Assembly (NCBI GenBank): GCA_016789885.1
Contig: JAEUPZ010000013.1
Location: 1-58,423 of the forward strand
Direction of reading: 5' to 3'
Source: Chromatiales bacterium
Lineage (GTDB): Bacteria; Pseudomonadota; Gammaproteobacteria; Steroidobacterales; GCA-2729495
Length of the DNA: 58,423 nucleotides
Every line of letters starts with the position of its first letter. Within the stretch, counting starts at the first letter, position 1. The notes beneath the pieces are model-generated. The model was not told the DNA's origin. It saw only the letters and a list, made by a program, of their open reading frames with translations, and made no database searches. A program made the translations under genes and the position numbers. Below are positions 50,216 to 58,314 of this stretch, piece by piece.

Positions 50216-50620
50216 ATGGTACGAACCACAGTGCTCGCTGTTCTTGCCGGGACGCTTCTCGGCAGCACGATCTCTACGCTTGTGGTCGCGGCGCTCGACC
50301 CGGGCACGCGAGGCACCCTCATAGCGAACGTCATTTGGCTGGCCTCTTTCGGCCCGCTCATCGCCATGCCGGTGGCATTCATTTATGGACTGCCTGTCTA
50401 TGCGCTGCTTAAGCGGCGTGGAATCGCGAGCATTTATACCGCCACGTTCGCCGGAGCTCTTCCGGGCCTCGCATTGCTTCTTTATGAAGCAGATCGATCC
50501 TCAGGCGCAGGAGTGGCTGTCGGAGTATGCATCGGTGTCGCATTTCACTCTTTGGCTCGCCATGCTGCTGACAAGACACGCCAGCCGACCGGCCTCGCCT
50601 CCGGCTCGGCCGGCAGCTGA
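50216..50620 (+). CDS. Cassette-type small membrane protein, function unknown
   Basis: 134 residues with about four hydrophobic stretches (TVLAVLAGTLLGSTISTLVV; NVIWLASFGPLIAMPVAFIY; TATFAGALPGLALLLY; GAGVAVGVCIGVAFHSL). Markedly lower GC than the core genes. It starts 2 bases after the GTTAGCA core, and its stop lies inside the imperfect palindrome at 50567-50635, the arrangement of an integron gene cassette. No family recognised. Confidence 0.65.
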   Translation: MVRTTVLAVLAGTLLGSTISTLVVAALDPGTRGTLIANVIWLASFGPLIAMPVAFIYGLPVYALLKRRGIASIYTATFAGALPGLALLLYEADRSSGAGVAVGVCIGVAFHSLARHAADKTRQPTGLASGSAGS

Positions 50621-50635
50621 GTGCCGGCGTCAGCA
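50567..50635 (+). repeat. Degenerate attC-like site 1
   Basis: Outer boxes GCTGACA (50567-50573) and GTCAGCA (50629-50635) are inverted complements over 6 bases. Between them are complementary arms CAGC/GCTG and a CCGGCC...GGCCGG stem around a short loop, giving a 69-base imperfect hairpin. Length and layout fit attC; the cores have GTC instead of GTT. The next ATG follows 3 bases later. Confidence 0.6.
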
Positions 50636-50638
50636 CCC

Positions 50639-51070
50639 ATGCTCCAGTACATTTCAGCTTCACTACTGATCTTCTGCGCCGGTTGCGACAACCTAGATCT
50701 GGTTATGGACACCTCGTACCGCGACATGAGCGCCGCTGCCGCAGATGGTGCTGTCGCGCGGGGCTGGATTCCGACTTGGGTTCCTGCCAACGCAACGGAC
50801 CTACACGAAGTCCATGATCTCGATACGAATGAGAGCATGCTGCTCTTTCACGTCCCAGCCGCTCATCTGGTGGCACTGCCTCAGACTTGTGAGCCTATCT
50901 CCGCCAACACAAAAGCCAGACCGAAGTTCGAGCGGGAGTGGTGGCCACCAGACGCGACTGGTCGCGGGAACTATCGGATCTATCAGTGTTCACACTCATC
51001 TCCCACCGAGTTCGTGGCCGTTAGTGACTCAGGCGGCGTAGTGCTTCACTGGCGCGCTCATGGGCGCTAA
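50639..51070 (+). CDS. Cassette-type putative lipoprotein, function unknown
   Basis: 143 residues. N-terminal hydrophobic MLQYISASLLIFCAGC could be a lipoprotein signal (-3 is Cys, so non-canonical). Recognisable conserved-looking segments: GAVARGWIPTWVPANATDLH, EVHDLDTNESMLLF and YRIYQC. Such a GWIP...ATD...HDLDTN pattern recurs in short hypothetical proteins of mobile regions. The stop TAA lies within the R'' box of the following attC, typical of cassettes. It begins 3 bases after attC-like site 1. Confidence 0.7.
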   Translation: MLQYISASLLIFCAGCDNLDLVMDTSYRDMSAAAADGAVARGWIPTWVPANATDLHEVHDLDTNESMLLFHVPAAHLVALPQTCEPISANTKARPKFEREWWPPDATGRGNYRIYQCSHSSPTEFVAVSDSGGVVLHWRAHGR

Positions 51071-51125
51071 CCCCTTTGTCCAAGGCCACGCCGCTTCGCG
51101 GCGATCTTCAGTTCAGGCGTCAGGC
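51064..51125 (+). repeat. attC site 2 (aadA-cassette-like)
   Basis: 62-base site. R'' box GCGCTAAC (51064-51071), a TTGTCCAAGG L''-like segment, a perfect 6-bp hairpin CGCCGC-TTC-GCGGCG (51089-51103), TTCAGTTCAGGC as L', and R' core GTCAGGC (51119-51125). The CAAG...CGCCGCTTCGCGGCG...TTCAGGCGT pattern is strikingly close to attC sites of class 1 integron cassettes such as aadA. The only notable departure is GTC instead of GTT in the core. Confidence 0.85.
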
Positions 51126-51128
51126 GAC

Positions 51129-51665
51129 ATGAAGTCGCACCACCTATCAGGGGTTCTCGCTCTGGCGCTCGCGGGACAGGCGGGCGCCGCGTGTGTCGCG
51201 GAGGGGCCACTGGAGACCGCGCGGTGGATCCACGCCCGGGAGCGGGCATTTGCCTTCCGTGCCGAGGATGCAGATCCGGGGAACCGCCATGCTTTTTTGT
51301 CTGCAACGCTGTATTCCCTGCTTCGGGCGGAGTGGGAATGCCAGGATGTCGAGGAAGGTATCTGCGCCCTGGAGTCGGACCCATGGATCAATGCCCAGGA
51401 CGGCGAGGAGCTGCAGCCGATCTCTTTCGACATGTTGCCCGGGTCAGGGACAAGCGCCACCGTTCGCATGAGCTACCGCTTTGGCTGGCGCGACGTCAGC
51501 GATCCAGCCCCCGTGCCCGGCGAAGCGACGTTGATGATGACCTACGACGCAGACCTGGGCTGCTGGGTACTCGATGACCTGATCGGCCGGGAGCACCGGT
51601 CGCTGCGGAAGCAGCTAGAGGACTATTTCCGTGACGCCCAGCAGGTCGGCCCAAAGGGCCCCTAA
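51129..51665 (+). CDS. Cassette-type exported protein, DUF3828-like
   Basis: 178 residues with a signal peptide (MKSHHLSGVLALALAGQAGA). The pattern HAFLSATLYSLLRAEWECQ ... ALESDPWINAQDGEEL ... DDLIGREHRSLRKQLEDYF resembles DUF3828/YbjP-type secreted proteins, only tentatively. Two Cys pairs could form disulfides. It begins 3 bases after attC site 2. Its TAA coincides with a possible degenerate third attC. Confidence 0.7.
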   Translation: MKSHHLSGVLALALAGQAGAACVAEGPLETARWIHARERAFAFRAEDADPGNRHAFLSATLYSLLRAEWECQDVEEGICALESDPWINAQDGEELQPISFDMLPGSGTSATVRMSYRFGWRDVSDPAPVPGEATLMMTYDADLGCWVLDDLIGREHRSLRKQLEDYFRDAQQVGPKGP

Positions 51666-52728
51666 TGCGTATGCCGCAGCCCTTGCAGGGATAGGCCAGC
51701 GTGAGCAGGACGTTACCGCAGACGTGACGAACCTACCCGAGCCAGCCACCGATGCCGCACTACGTGCCGTCGGTCGCACCATCGTCAATTTCCAGCGGCT
51801 GGAGCACAACCTGAAGCTAGCCGCCCGGCTGGGCCCGATGCAGGGGACGGCCCAGAAGATGCAGCAGGACATCGCCCGGCGGCAGCAGCGCGCGGAGACC
51901 CTGACGCTGGGACAGGCCATCCAGGCGTGGCTTGGCTACGGGCGCGACACACAGGCACAGACCGTGTGGACACCAGATCTGCTCGAAGTCTCCATGCAGG
52001 TGACGTTCTCATTGGAACCGCATCCCGAGACGGACGATGCTCATGCCAAGGCGCTCGCTTCTCTGCTGGAGACCCGGAACGCGCTCGTTCATACGCGCCT
52101 GGCGACGTTTCCCTGGGAGTCCCAGGAAGCCTGCGAAGCGCTCGTGCTTGAACTGAATGCGGTCAACGCTGCCATCGGGGAGCAGCTGGAGTACGTCACG
52201 TCCCTCCTCAAGGGCCTTGCGGAGGCACAGGCGGAACTGGCGGACAGCCTTCGTGAGGCCGTTGCGCTGGCTTCCGCGGGATCGGATGGCGGGGAAGGCA
52301 GCGTCTCGGTAGCGGCTACGCAGAGCCGGCGTTGGGCATCAATCGAGGGGAGTACTGCAATGACCGTGTTCCACAGGGACGAGAATCAGGTCCACAGCCT
52401 GCAGGGCAACCACATCGCCGGCGTGGCCACGCCCGGAAACGGCGCGCGGCAGGTCGAGATGTGGCATGGCCGCATGGACGCCGGCTCGGCAACGCCGCCC
52501 CACAGCCATGATACCGAGGAAGTCGTGCTCTTCCTGACCGGGCGGGGCCGGGCCACGGTCGCGGGCCGCGAAGTGCGGTACGACGCCGGCGACACGCTGA
52601 TCCTGCCCGCCACCCAGGTGCACCAGATCTTCGCCGAGACCGAGAGCGAGTTCGTGTCGGCCATGCCCATCGGCAGCACCGTCAAGCTGCCGGACGGCGC
52701 AGTGATGGAGCTGCCCTGGCGGCGGTAG
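51631..52728 (+). CDS. HEPN-like helical protein reading in frame into a cupin
   Basis: One uninterrupted frame of 365 residues. About residues 45-240 are helical: GRTIVNFQRLEHNLKLAARL, LTLGQAIQAWLG and LETRNALVHTRLATF, where RNALVH (near residue 148) fits the R-x4-H motif of HEPN ribonuclease/regulatory domains. From residue 244 the frame enters the cupin (separate entry) without a stop. The GTG at 51631 overlaps the previous gene; a GTG at 51724 is an alternative start. Either a genuine fusion or a HEPN-like gene that lost its stop. HEPN assignment is by motif only. Confidence 0.5.
   Translation: MTPSRSAQRAPNAYAAALAGIGQREQDVTADVTNLPEPATDAALRAVGRTIVNFQRLEHNLKLAARLGPMQGTAQKMQQDIARRQQRAETLTLGQAIQAWLGYGRDTQAQTVWTPDLLEVSMQVTFSLEPHPETDDAHAKALASLLETRNALVHTRLATFPWESQEACEALVLELNAVNAAIGEQLEYVTSLLKGLAEAQAELADSLREAVALASAGSDGGEGSVSVAATQSRRWASIEGSTAMTVFHRDENQVHSLQGNHIAGVATPGNGARQVEMWHGRMDAGSATPPHSHDTEEVVLFLTGRGRATVAGREVRYDAGDTLILPATQVHQIFAETESEFVSAMPIGSTVKLPDGAVMELPWRR
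51658..51707 (+). repeat. Possible degenerate attC site 3
   Basis: CCCTAAT near the stop of the preceding gene (R''-like) and GTGAGCA (51701-51707, R'-like) flank a small CCCT-TGC-AGGG hairpin with partly complementary arms. At about 50 bases it is shorter than normal attC sites, and no ATG follows directly, so support is weak. Confidence 0.3.
52360..52728 (+). CDS. Small cupin-domain protein
   Basis: 122-residue single cupin from an ATG with GAGGGGA about 8 bases upstream: MDAGSATPPHSHDTEEVVLF gives the first metal-binding cupin motif (H-x-H...E), and GDTLILPATQVHQIF the second (His). C-terminus PDGAVMELPWRR. The strong ribosome-binding site suggests it can be made alone, even though it is in frame with the upstream HEPN-like part. 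A degenerate copy of its last 40 bases recurs at 53255-53294. Confidence 0.8.
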   Translation: MTVFHRDENQVHSLQGNHIAGVATPGNGARQVEMWHGRMDAGSATPPHSHDTEEVVLFLTGRGRATVAGREVRYDAGDTLILPATQVHQIFAETESEFVSAMPIGSTVKLPDGAVMELPWRR

Positions 52729-52821
52729 TCACGTCGCGAGACAGATACCGGACAGTGAATCCAGCCATTCCCGCTACATTCGGGCATTTCGGAGGGGGCA
52801 CGCCGACTCTAGTGTTGGCGG

Positions 52822-53012
52822 ATGAACGTGAGGGACCTGCTCCGCCTGCTTCATGACGACGGGTGGTTGCTGGTTGCCACCCGGGGAAGCCACCGTCAGT
52901 TCAAGCATCCCGCAAAGCGGGGCGCGTGACCGTCCCCGGGAAGCCGGGCGACGATTTGGCAGTCGGGACCCTGAACAGTATCCTCAAGCAGGCCGGCCTT
53001 GGACGGGAGTAA
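52822..53012 (+). pseudogene. hicA: HicA toxin, disrupted by a one-base deletion
   Basis: MNVRDLLRLLHDDGWLLVAT followed by RGSHRQFKHPAKRG is a clear HicA N-terminus including the catalytic GSH. The frame then stops at 52927-52929. Shifting by one base at about 52915-52917 restores GRVTVPGKPGDDLAVGTLNS and ILKQAGLGRE to a TAA at 53010-53012, the normal HicA end. So one base (probably a C in AAGC_GGGG) is missing. Real mutation or sequencing error in a G-run. Confidence 0.85.
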
Positions 53013-53023
53013 GGTGACAGACC

Positions 53024-53236
53024 ATGCGTTACGCCGTCGTCATTGAACGTGCAGGCTCGAACTTCTCGGCCTATGTCCCAGACCTGCCGGGCTGCATCGC
53101 CACGGGCGCCACACTGTCAGAAGCCGAAGCTGCGATCCGCGAAGCGATCGCTTTCCATCTCGACGGACTGCGACAGGACGGGGCGCCGATTCCGCAGCCA
53201 TCGAGCAGGGTCGAGTATGTCGAGGTTGCCGCCTGA
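53024..53236 (+). CDS. hicB: HicB antitoxin
   Basis: 70 residues, the short single-domain form: MRYAVVIERAGSNFSAYVPD, LPGCIATGATLSEAEAAIRE, AIAFHLDGLRQDGAPIPQPS. Partial RNase H-like HicB fold without an added DNA-binding domain. AAGGTG 7-10 bases upstream is the ribosome-binding site. Intact beside a broken hicA, so it would be dispensable if the frameshift is real. Confidence 0.9.
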   Translation: MRYAVVIERAGSNFSAYVPDLPGCIATGATLSEAEAAIREAIAFHLDGLRQDGAPIPQPSSRVEYVEVAA

Positions 53237-53254
53237 AAGGCTCTGCAAGCAGTA

Positions 53255-53294
53255 GCCGGACGGCGCGGTGATTGAGCTGCCCTGGCGCCGGTGA
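53255..53294 (+). pseudogene. Duplicated 3' end of the cupin gene
   Basis: Forty bases matching 52689-52728 at about 35 positions and encoding PDGAVIELPWRR then stop, against PDGAVMELPWRR in the intact cupin. No upstream cupin coding sequence remains. hicA'-hicB lie between the two copies, pointing to an insertion into, or deletion of, a second cupin gene. Confidence 0.75.
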
Positions 53295-53347
53295 CCCGAG
53301 CCCCGCCTTTGTAGTCACTCAGGAACGTCGGGCTGGCGAAAACCCCC

Positions 53348-53791
53348 GTGCATCCAGTAACGGCAATCGGACTGGCCGTTTCTGCCGGAGGGCTTGTCTC
53401 GCTATGGCAGGCACTGCGGCGGAAGCGGTGGCACGAGGTCGATGCCAGCGTGGAGCGCAGGCCCTCCGCGGGCAGATGGGGCTGGGATGCGGGCAGCCCC
53501 ACGTATGACGGCCTGGTCGACGACTATTGGGCGATATACACGTACAAGGGCGTCACCCGTGAGGCACGGCTCAGGGAGAAGTTCCATGCGACCGCGGGCC
53601 CGTTCATTGTCTGGCGCGCTGCGCGCCCTGCGGGAACCGCGAAGATCCTGGTCAACCCGCACGCGCCAGACCAGATCAGCATGGCGGGCGACTTCGACTA
53701 TTGGCCCTGGCTGGTCGGGCTTGGGGTGGGTCTCCTGCTCGCCGGACTTTTCCTGGGCGCCGATCAGCCTCAGGATGCGGTGGTTGGCTAG
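53348..53791 (+). CDS. DUF3592-like membrane protein
   Basis: 147 residues, GTG start. N-terminal membrane helix (TAIGLAVSAGGLVSLWQAL), an extracytoplasmic-type domain with KRWHEVDASVERR, YWAIYTYKGVTREARL and KILVNPHAPDQ, then a C-terminal helix (WLVGLGVGLLLAGLFLG). This matches the DUF3592 layout (two helices flanking a small beta domain with a conserved VNP-P-like segment). Function unknown. Confidence 0.75.
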   Translation: MHPVTAIGLAVSAGGLVSLWQALRRKRWHEVDASVERRPSAGRWGWDAGSPTYDGLVDDYWAIYTYKGVTREARLREKFHATAGPFIVWRAARPAGTAKILVNPHAPDQISMAGDFDYWPWLVGLGVGLLLAGLFLGADQPQDAVVG

Positions 53792-53828
53792 CCGACGCAG
53801 CAGGCGAACCCCACTGCTGGCAATACCG

Positions 53829-54356
53829 ATGCGCCTGGAGATCGACAACGAGGACCGCTGCGCCGACTTCATCCGGCTGAACGAGCTCTGGATCACGGAG
53901 CATTTCAGGCTGGAGGATTCCGACCGCAGGCTCGCCGACGATCCGTACCGCATCGTCCGGGAGGGCGGCCACATCCTCAGCCTGGTGGAGGACGGCAAGG
54001 TGGTCGGCGTGTGCGCCTTGGTCAGGGAATCACCGGTCCGCTTCCAGCTGGCCCGCATGGCCGTTGACCCTGGCGAGCGAGGCAAGGGCCATGGCGGGAC
54101 GCTGATGCGGGCCGCCATTGCCCTGGCGAAGCAGGATGGCGCCCAGAGCCTTTACTTGCTCTCCAATACGGTGCTTGAGCCCGCCGTGGCGCTGTACCGG
54201 AAGCATGGCTTCAGGGCCGTCAGCGAGGGAGCGCATCCGCTCTATGCCCGCTGCAACGTGGTGATGGAACTGCCCCTGGCCGGCAGCTCCGCCGCTCAGC
54301 GTGGTGGTGAAGCGGCGCCAGCCACTGGCGAACTCCCGCAGTCGTCGCGGCGCTGA
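53829..54356 (+). CDS. GNAT-family N-acetyltransferase
   Basis: 175 residues from ATG 53829. Acetyl-CoA signature ARMAVDPGERGKGHGGTLMR (R-G-x-G-x-G), preceded by GHILSLVEDGKVVGVCALV, and C-terminal YLLSNTVLEPAVALYRKHGF as in GNATs. The last ~25 residues are low-complexity. Substrate unknown; GNATs are frequent island cargo. Confidence 0.88.
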   Translation: MRLEIDNEDRCADFIRLNELWITEHFRLEDSDRRLADDPYRIVREGGHILSLVEDGKVVGVCALVRESPVRFQLARMAVDPGERGKGHGGTLMRAAIALAKQDGAQSLYLLSNTVLEPAVALYRKHGFRAVSEGAHPLYARCNVVMELPLAGSSAAQRGGEAAPATGELPQSSRR

Positions 54357-54387
54357 CAGGCCGCGGCCCGAACGCAGCCACAACACC

Positions 54388-54621
54388 ATGAAAGACAGTC
54401 AGGACCCCATGGTTGCGCAGAAGCGGCATCGCGCGGTGACCGCGGTCTTCGGGATCTTCCTGCTGGGACTCGCTGCTGCGGTCATCGCGTCGTCCGACTC
54501 GTCCACCCGGCTTCCCGCAGCGCTGGCCGCCGTGGCACTCGCGGTGCTCGGGGTCGATGCCCTGGTCAGCGCCGTGCGTGGCCGGCGCGCCTGGGTGTCG
54601 CGCCTGGGACCCCTGCCCTGA
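54388..54621 (+). CDS. Small two-helix membrane protein
   Basis: 77 residues: basic N-terminus, helix AVTAVFGIFLLGLAAAVIA, short polar loop, helix LPAALAAVALAVLGVDALVSA, basic tail. Its stop overlaps the next ATG (TGATG), supporting translation. No family recognised. Confidence 0.6.
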   Translation: MKDSQDPMVAQKRHRAVTAVFGIFLLGLAAAVIASSDSSTRLPAALAAVALAVLGVDALVSAVRGRRAWVSRLGPLP

Positions 54622-55100
54622 TGGCGGCGGGCATGAATCCGGGCGTCCGCATCGTGCAGTTCCCCGGGGCGAAGGTCGCCGTCGTCGAGCACCGCGGCCC
54701 GCCCGCCGAGGAGTACGCCTCGGCCCTGCGCCTGGTGGCCTGGCGGGTGCGCCATGGCCTGTCACCCGACCGGCATCACTCCTACGGCGTGCACTACACC
54801 GACCCGCGGCGGGTGGCACCGGCGGAGCACCGCGTCGACTTCTGCGTGTCCTTCGACGGCGACGTCGACCCGAACCCCGAGGGCGTCGTGGAGAAGTTCA
54901 TCCCGCCCTGCCGGTGCGCGGTGGCCACGCACCTCGGCCCGCGCGACCACATCCGGGCGGCGGTCTACCTGTGGGAGCAGTGGCTGCCCGCGAGCGGTGA
55001 ACGCCCCGGCAGCTTCCCGATGTTCTTCCATTACGTGAACGTCGGGCCGCAGGTCAGGCCGGAGGAGATGGTGACGGACGTTTATCTGCCGTTGCGGTAG
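54621..55100 (+). CDS. GyrI-like / AraC effector-binding-domain protein
   Basis: 159 residues of the GyrI-like small-molecule-binding fold: VRIVQFPGAKVAVVEHRGPP at the start, HSYGVHYTDPRRV, HRVDFCVSFDGDV and the ending EEMVTDVYLPLR typical of SbmC/GyrI domains. No DNA-binding domain. May bind a hydrophobic ligand or protect gyrase, as SbmC does. Coupled to the small membrane gene upstream. Confidence 0.82.
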   Translation: MAAGMNPGVRIVQFPGAKVAVVEHRGPPAEEYASALRLVAWRVRHGLSPDRHHSYGVHYTDPRRVAPAEHRVDFCVSFDGDVDPNPEGVVEKFIPPCRCAVATHLGPRDHIRAAVYLWEQWLPASGERPGSFPMFFHYVNVGPQVRPEEMVTDVYLPLR

Positions 55101-55133
55101 GCGGCGGAGCGTCGGGCGGCCCGCCAGCACCAC

Positions 55134-55448
55134 TCAGCGCCGCGCGATGATGGCCGCGAGCTCGCGGTTCGAGGTGCCGAGTGCAAGGAGCGACCTGACC
55201 AGCAGGTCCAGCGACACCGTCGGGTCCCCGGCCTCCATCTTCGCAACGCGGGATTGGCTCGACTTCAAGGCCCTGGCGAGAGCTACCTGGGTCACGCCAC
55301 GTGACTTCCGCCGCTGTCGCAGCCCCTCGGCCAGCTTCAGTCGAAGCTCGATGAACGCTTCCTCGTCGGGCGAGAGCCCGAGGAACTCAGCCGCAGTGCC
55401 GAGGCGCCATCCTTCAGCGGTGAGGCGCTTTTTCTTGTCTGCTCGCAT
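55134..55448 (-). CDS. XRE-family antitoxin (HigA-like)
   Basis: 104 residues from ATG 55448. N-terminal acidic extension (GLSPDEEAFIELRLKLAEGL) and a Cro/C1 helix-turn-helix (GVTQVALARALKSSQSRVAK with MEAGDPTVSLDLLVRSLLAL). It overlaps the toxin gene by 35 bases and follows it, the HigB-first order. Expected to neutralise the toxin and repress the operon. Confidence 0.87.
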   Translation of the reverse strand: MRADKKKRLTAEGWRLGTAAEFLGLSPDEEAFIELRLKLAEGLRQRRKSRGVTQVALARALKSSQSRVAKMEAGDPTVSLDLLVRSLLALGTSNRELAAIIARR

Positions 55449-55773
55449 GGTCGTACTCGCGGAGCCTCCTGCGGCAGTTATCGATGACCGACCGCGGCGT
55501 GGCACGGGTCTTCTTCTGCCAGACATCCAGGATCACGATGGCATCAGGGTCTGCTCGATACATGAGCCGCCAGTTCCGGTCGGCATCGCGGACCCGGAGT
55601 TCGTGGCAGCGCTGGCCCACGTTCAGCATGGGCCGTGACTGCGGCATCGACAGCGACTCGCCGCGCTGAAGGCGCCGCAACAGAAACCCCGCTTCAACGC
55701 GAGCCGCGACCGACATGGGCGGGGTCTTGACCTCGCCATGGAGCCAGACCAGCGGCTTGTCCTGCTGGCTCAC
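55414..55773 (-). CDS. RelE/HigB-like toxin (phage Gp49-like)
   Basis: 119 residues. WLHGEVKTPPMSVAARVEAG, MLNVGQRCHELRVRDADRNW and RLMYRADPDAIVILDVWQKK are the Gp49/HigB mRNA-interferase pattern. Lys and Arg residues for RNA contact are in the C-terminal QKKT...RRRLREYD. First gene of a two-gene minus-strand operon. A 7-bp inverted repeat lies 11 bases upstream of the ATG. Confidence 0.87.
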   Translation of the reverse strand: MSQQDKPLVWLHGEVKTPPMSVAARVEAGFLLRRLQRGESLSMPQSRPMLNVGQRCHELRVRDADRNWRLMYRADPDAIVILDVWQKKTRATPRSVIDNCRRRLREYDHASRQEKAPHR

Positions 55774-55783
55774 AGCCAGGACG

Positions 55784-55803
55784 GTATGTCAGAACGGACA
55801 TAC
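55784..55803. promoter_or_regulatory. Operator palindrome of the toxin-antitoxin operon
   Basis: A perfect inverted repeat GTATGTC-N6-GACATAC starts 11 bases upstream of the toxin ATG. On the minus strand a TTGCAT -35-like word (55809-55804) and TACCGT (17-base spacing) flank and overlap it, so HigA binding would block the promoter, as in autoregulated modules of this type. Confidence 0.65.
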
Positions 55804-56087
55804 ATGCAAGCGCCTGGCGGGCAACAGTGCCAACCTGGGAGAGGGCGCACACGCTCGTGGCAGCGTTCCATGGCGGGCCTCGCCGTCGTCAGCCGGGGCA
55901 GTGGTGGCCACGACCATAACGTTGGGCACGGGGCCGCCAAAGGCTGATATCTCCGCAGTCAGGCCCGATGTGCGAATCGGGCCAGCCGGCCGGCAGTCAG
56001 CGTTGCCCGGCCAGGCGTTATCCTTGGCCGAGGTTTCCTGCTACAGAAGCCAGGAATCGCGCAGAGGGAGCCGACCGCAGCCGACCA
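55804..56087. other. Non-coding stretch with an attC-like imperfect palindrome
   Basis: No gene seen. CCATAAC (55914-55920) and GTTATCC (56017-56023) bound a 110-base segment centred on an 8-bp hairpin GGCCCGAT-GTGCGA-ATCGGGCC (55962-55983), with partly complementary arms (GCTGA and CAGC/GCTG blocks). The GTTATCC end equals the word repeated beside the intI remnant. This could be a long attC of the same array; the support is structural only. The end of the region probably once held a toxin gene downstream of the FitA-like antitoxin. Confidence 0.35.
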
Positions 56088-56333
56088 TCAGGGCCGCCCT
56101 GCGCGGATGGCCCTGTCGATGTCGGCGATGCGGAACCTGCGCCCCTCGAGCTCGGCGCGGATCCCGGCGGCCCGGGCGAGATGCTCCTCGCTCCTGATGC
56201 AGGTCGGGAGCAGCACGCGCCCAAGGCACGCGATCGCCTCGCTGTTGATGCTGCGGTGATGCGCTTCGGCCGCCTGCTTCAGGCTGGCATCGATCTCGTC
56301 GGGGACGTTCTTCAGGGTGATCGTGGTGCCCAT
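56088..56333 (-). CDS. FitA/VapB-like ribbon-helix-helix antitoxin, orphan
   Basis: 81 residues from ATG 56333: GTTITLKNVPDEIDASLKQA is the ribbon-helix start, AEAHHRSINSEAIACLGRVL the helices, and the C-terminal RRFRIADIDRAIRAGRP is the usual toxin-binding tail that directly precedes a PIN toxin gene. Here only a 15-codon frame from an ATG follows, ending in a stop, and no PIN domain (DTS/DTN...) is found, so the toxin is lost. Confidence 0.85.
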   Translation of the reverse strand: MGTTITLKNVPDEIDASLKQAAEAHHRSINSEAIACLGRVLLPTCIRSEEHLARAAGIRAELEGRRFRIADIDRAIRAGRP

Positions 56334-56345
56334 GGCTGGCGCTCG

Positions 56346-56364
56346 TGGAACCGTAATGGTTCCA
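56346..56364. promoter_or_regulatory. Operator palindrome upstream of the FitA-like antitoxin
   Basis: Perfect inverted repeat TGGAACC-GTAAT-GGTTCCA, 12 bases upstream of the ATG. Position and symmetry fit autorepression by the ribbon-helix-helix protein. The AATGGAACCATTACGGTT context on the minus strand could supply a -10. Confidence 0.6.
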
Positions 56365-56436
56365 TTCTGCCAGCCACAGGCGCCAGCGGACCGCAACTCC
56401 CGAAACTGCCGACTGTGGGCGGTTTCGCCCCCCGCC

Positions 56437-58314
<1,878 letters not shown>

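Noticed and set aside
52331..52337. GTTGGGC as an attC core before the cupin
   Set aside because: It fits GTTRRRY, but no complementary R'' box or hairpin lies upstream and the coding frame runs through.
53775..53828. att-like core GTTGGCT before the GNAT gene
   Set aside because: No inverted partner or hairpin; likely chance.
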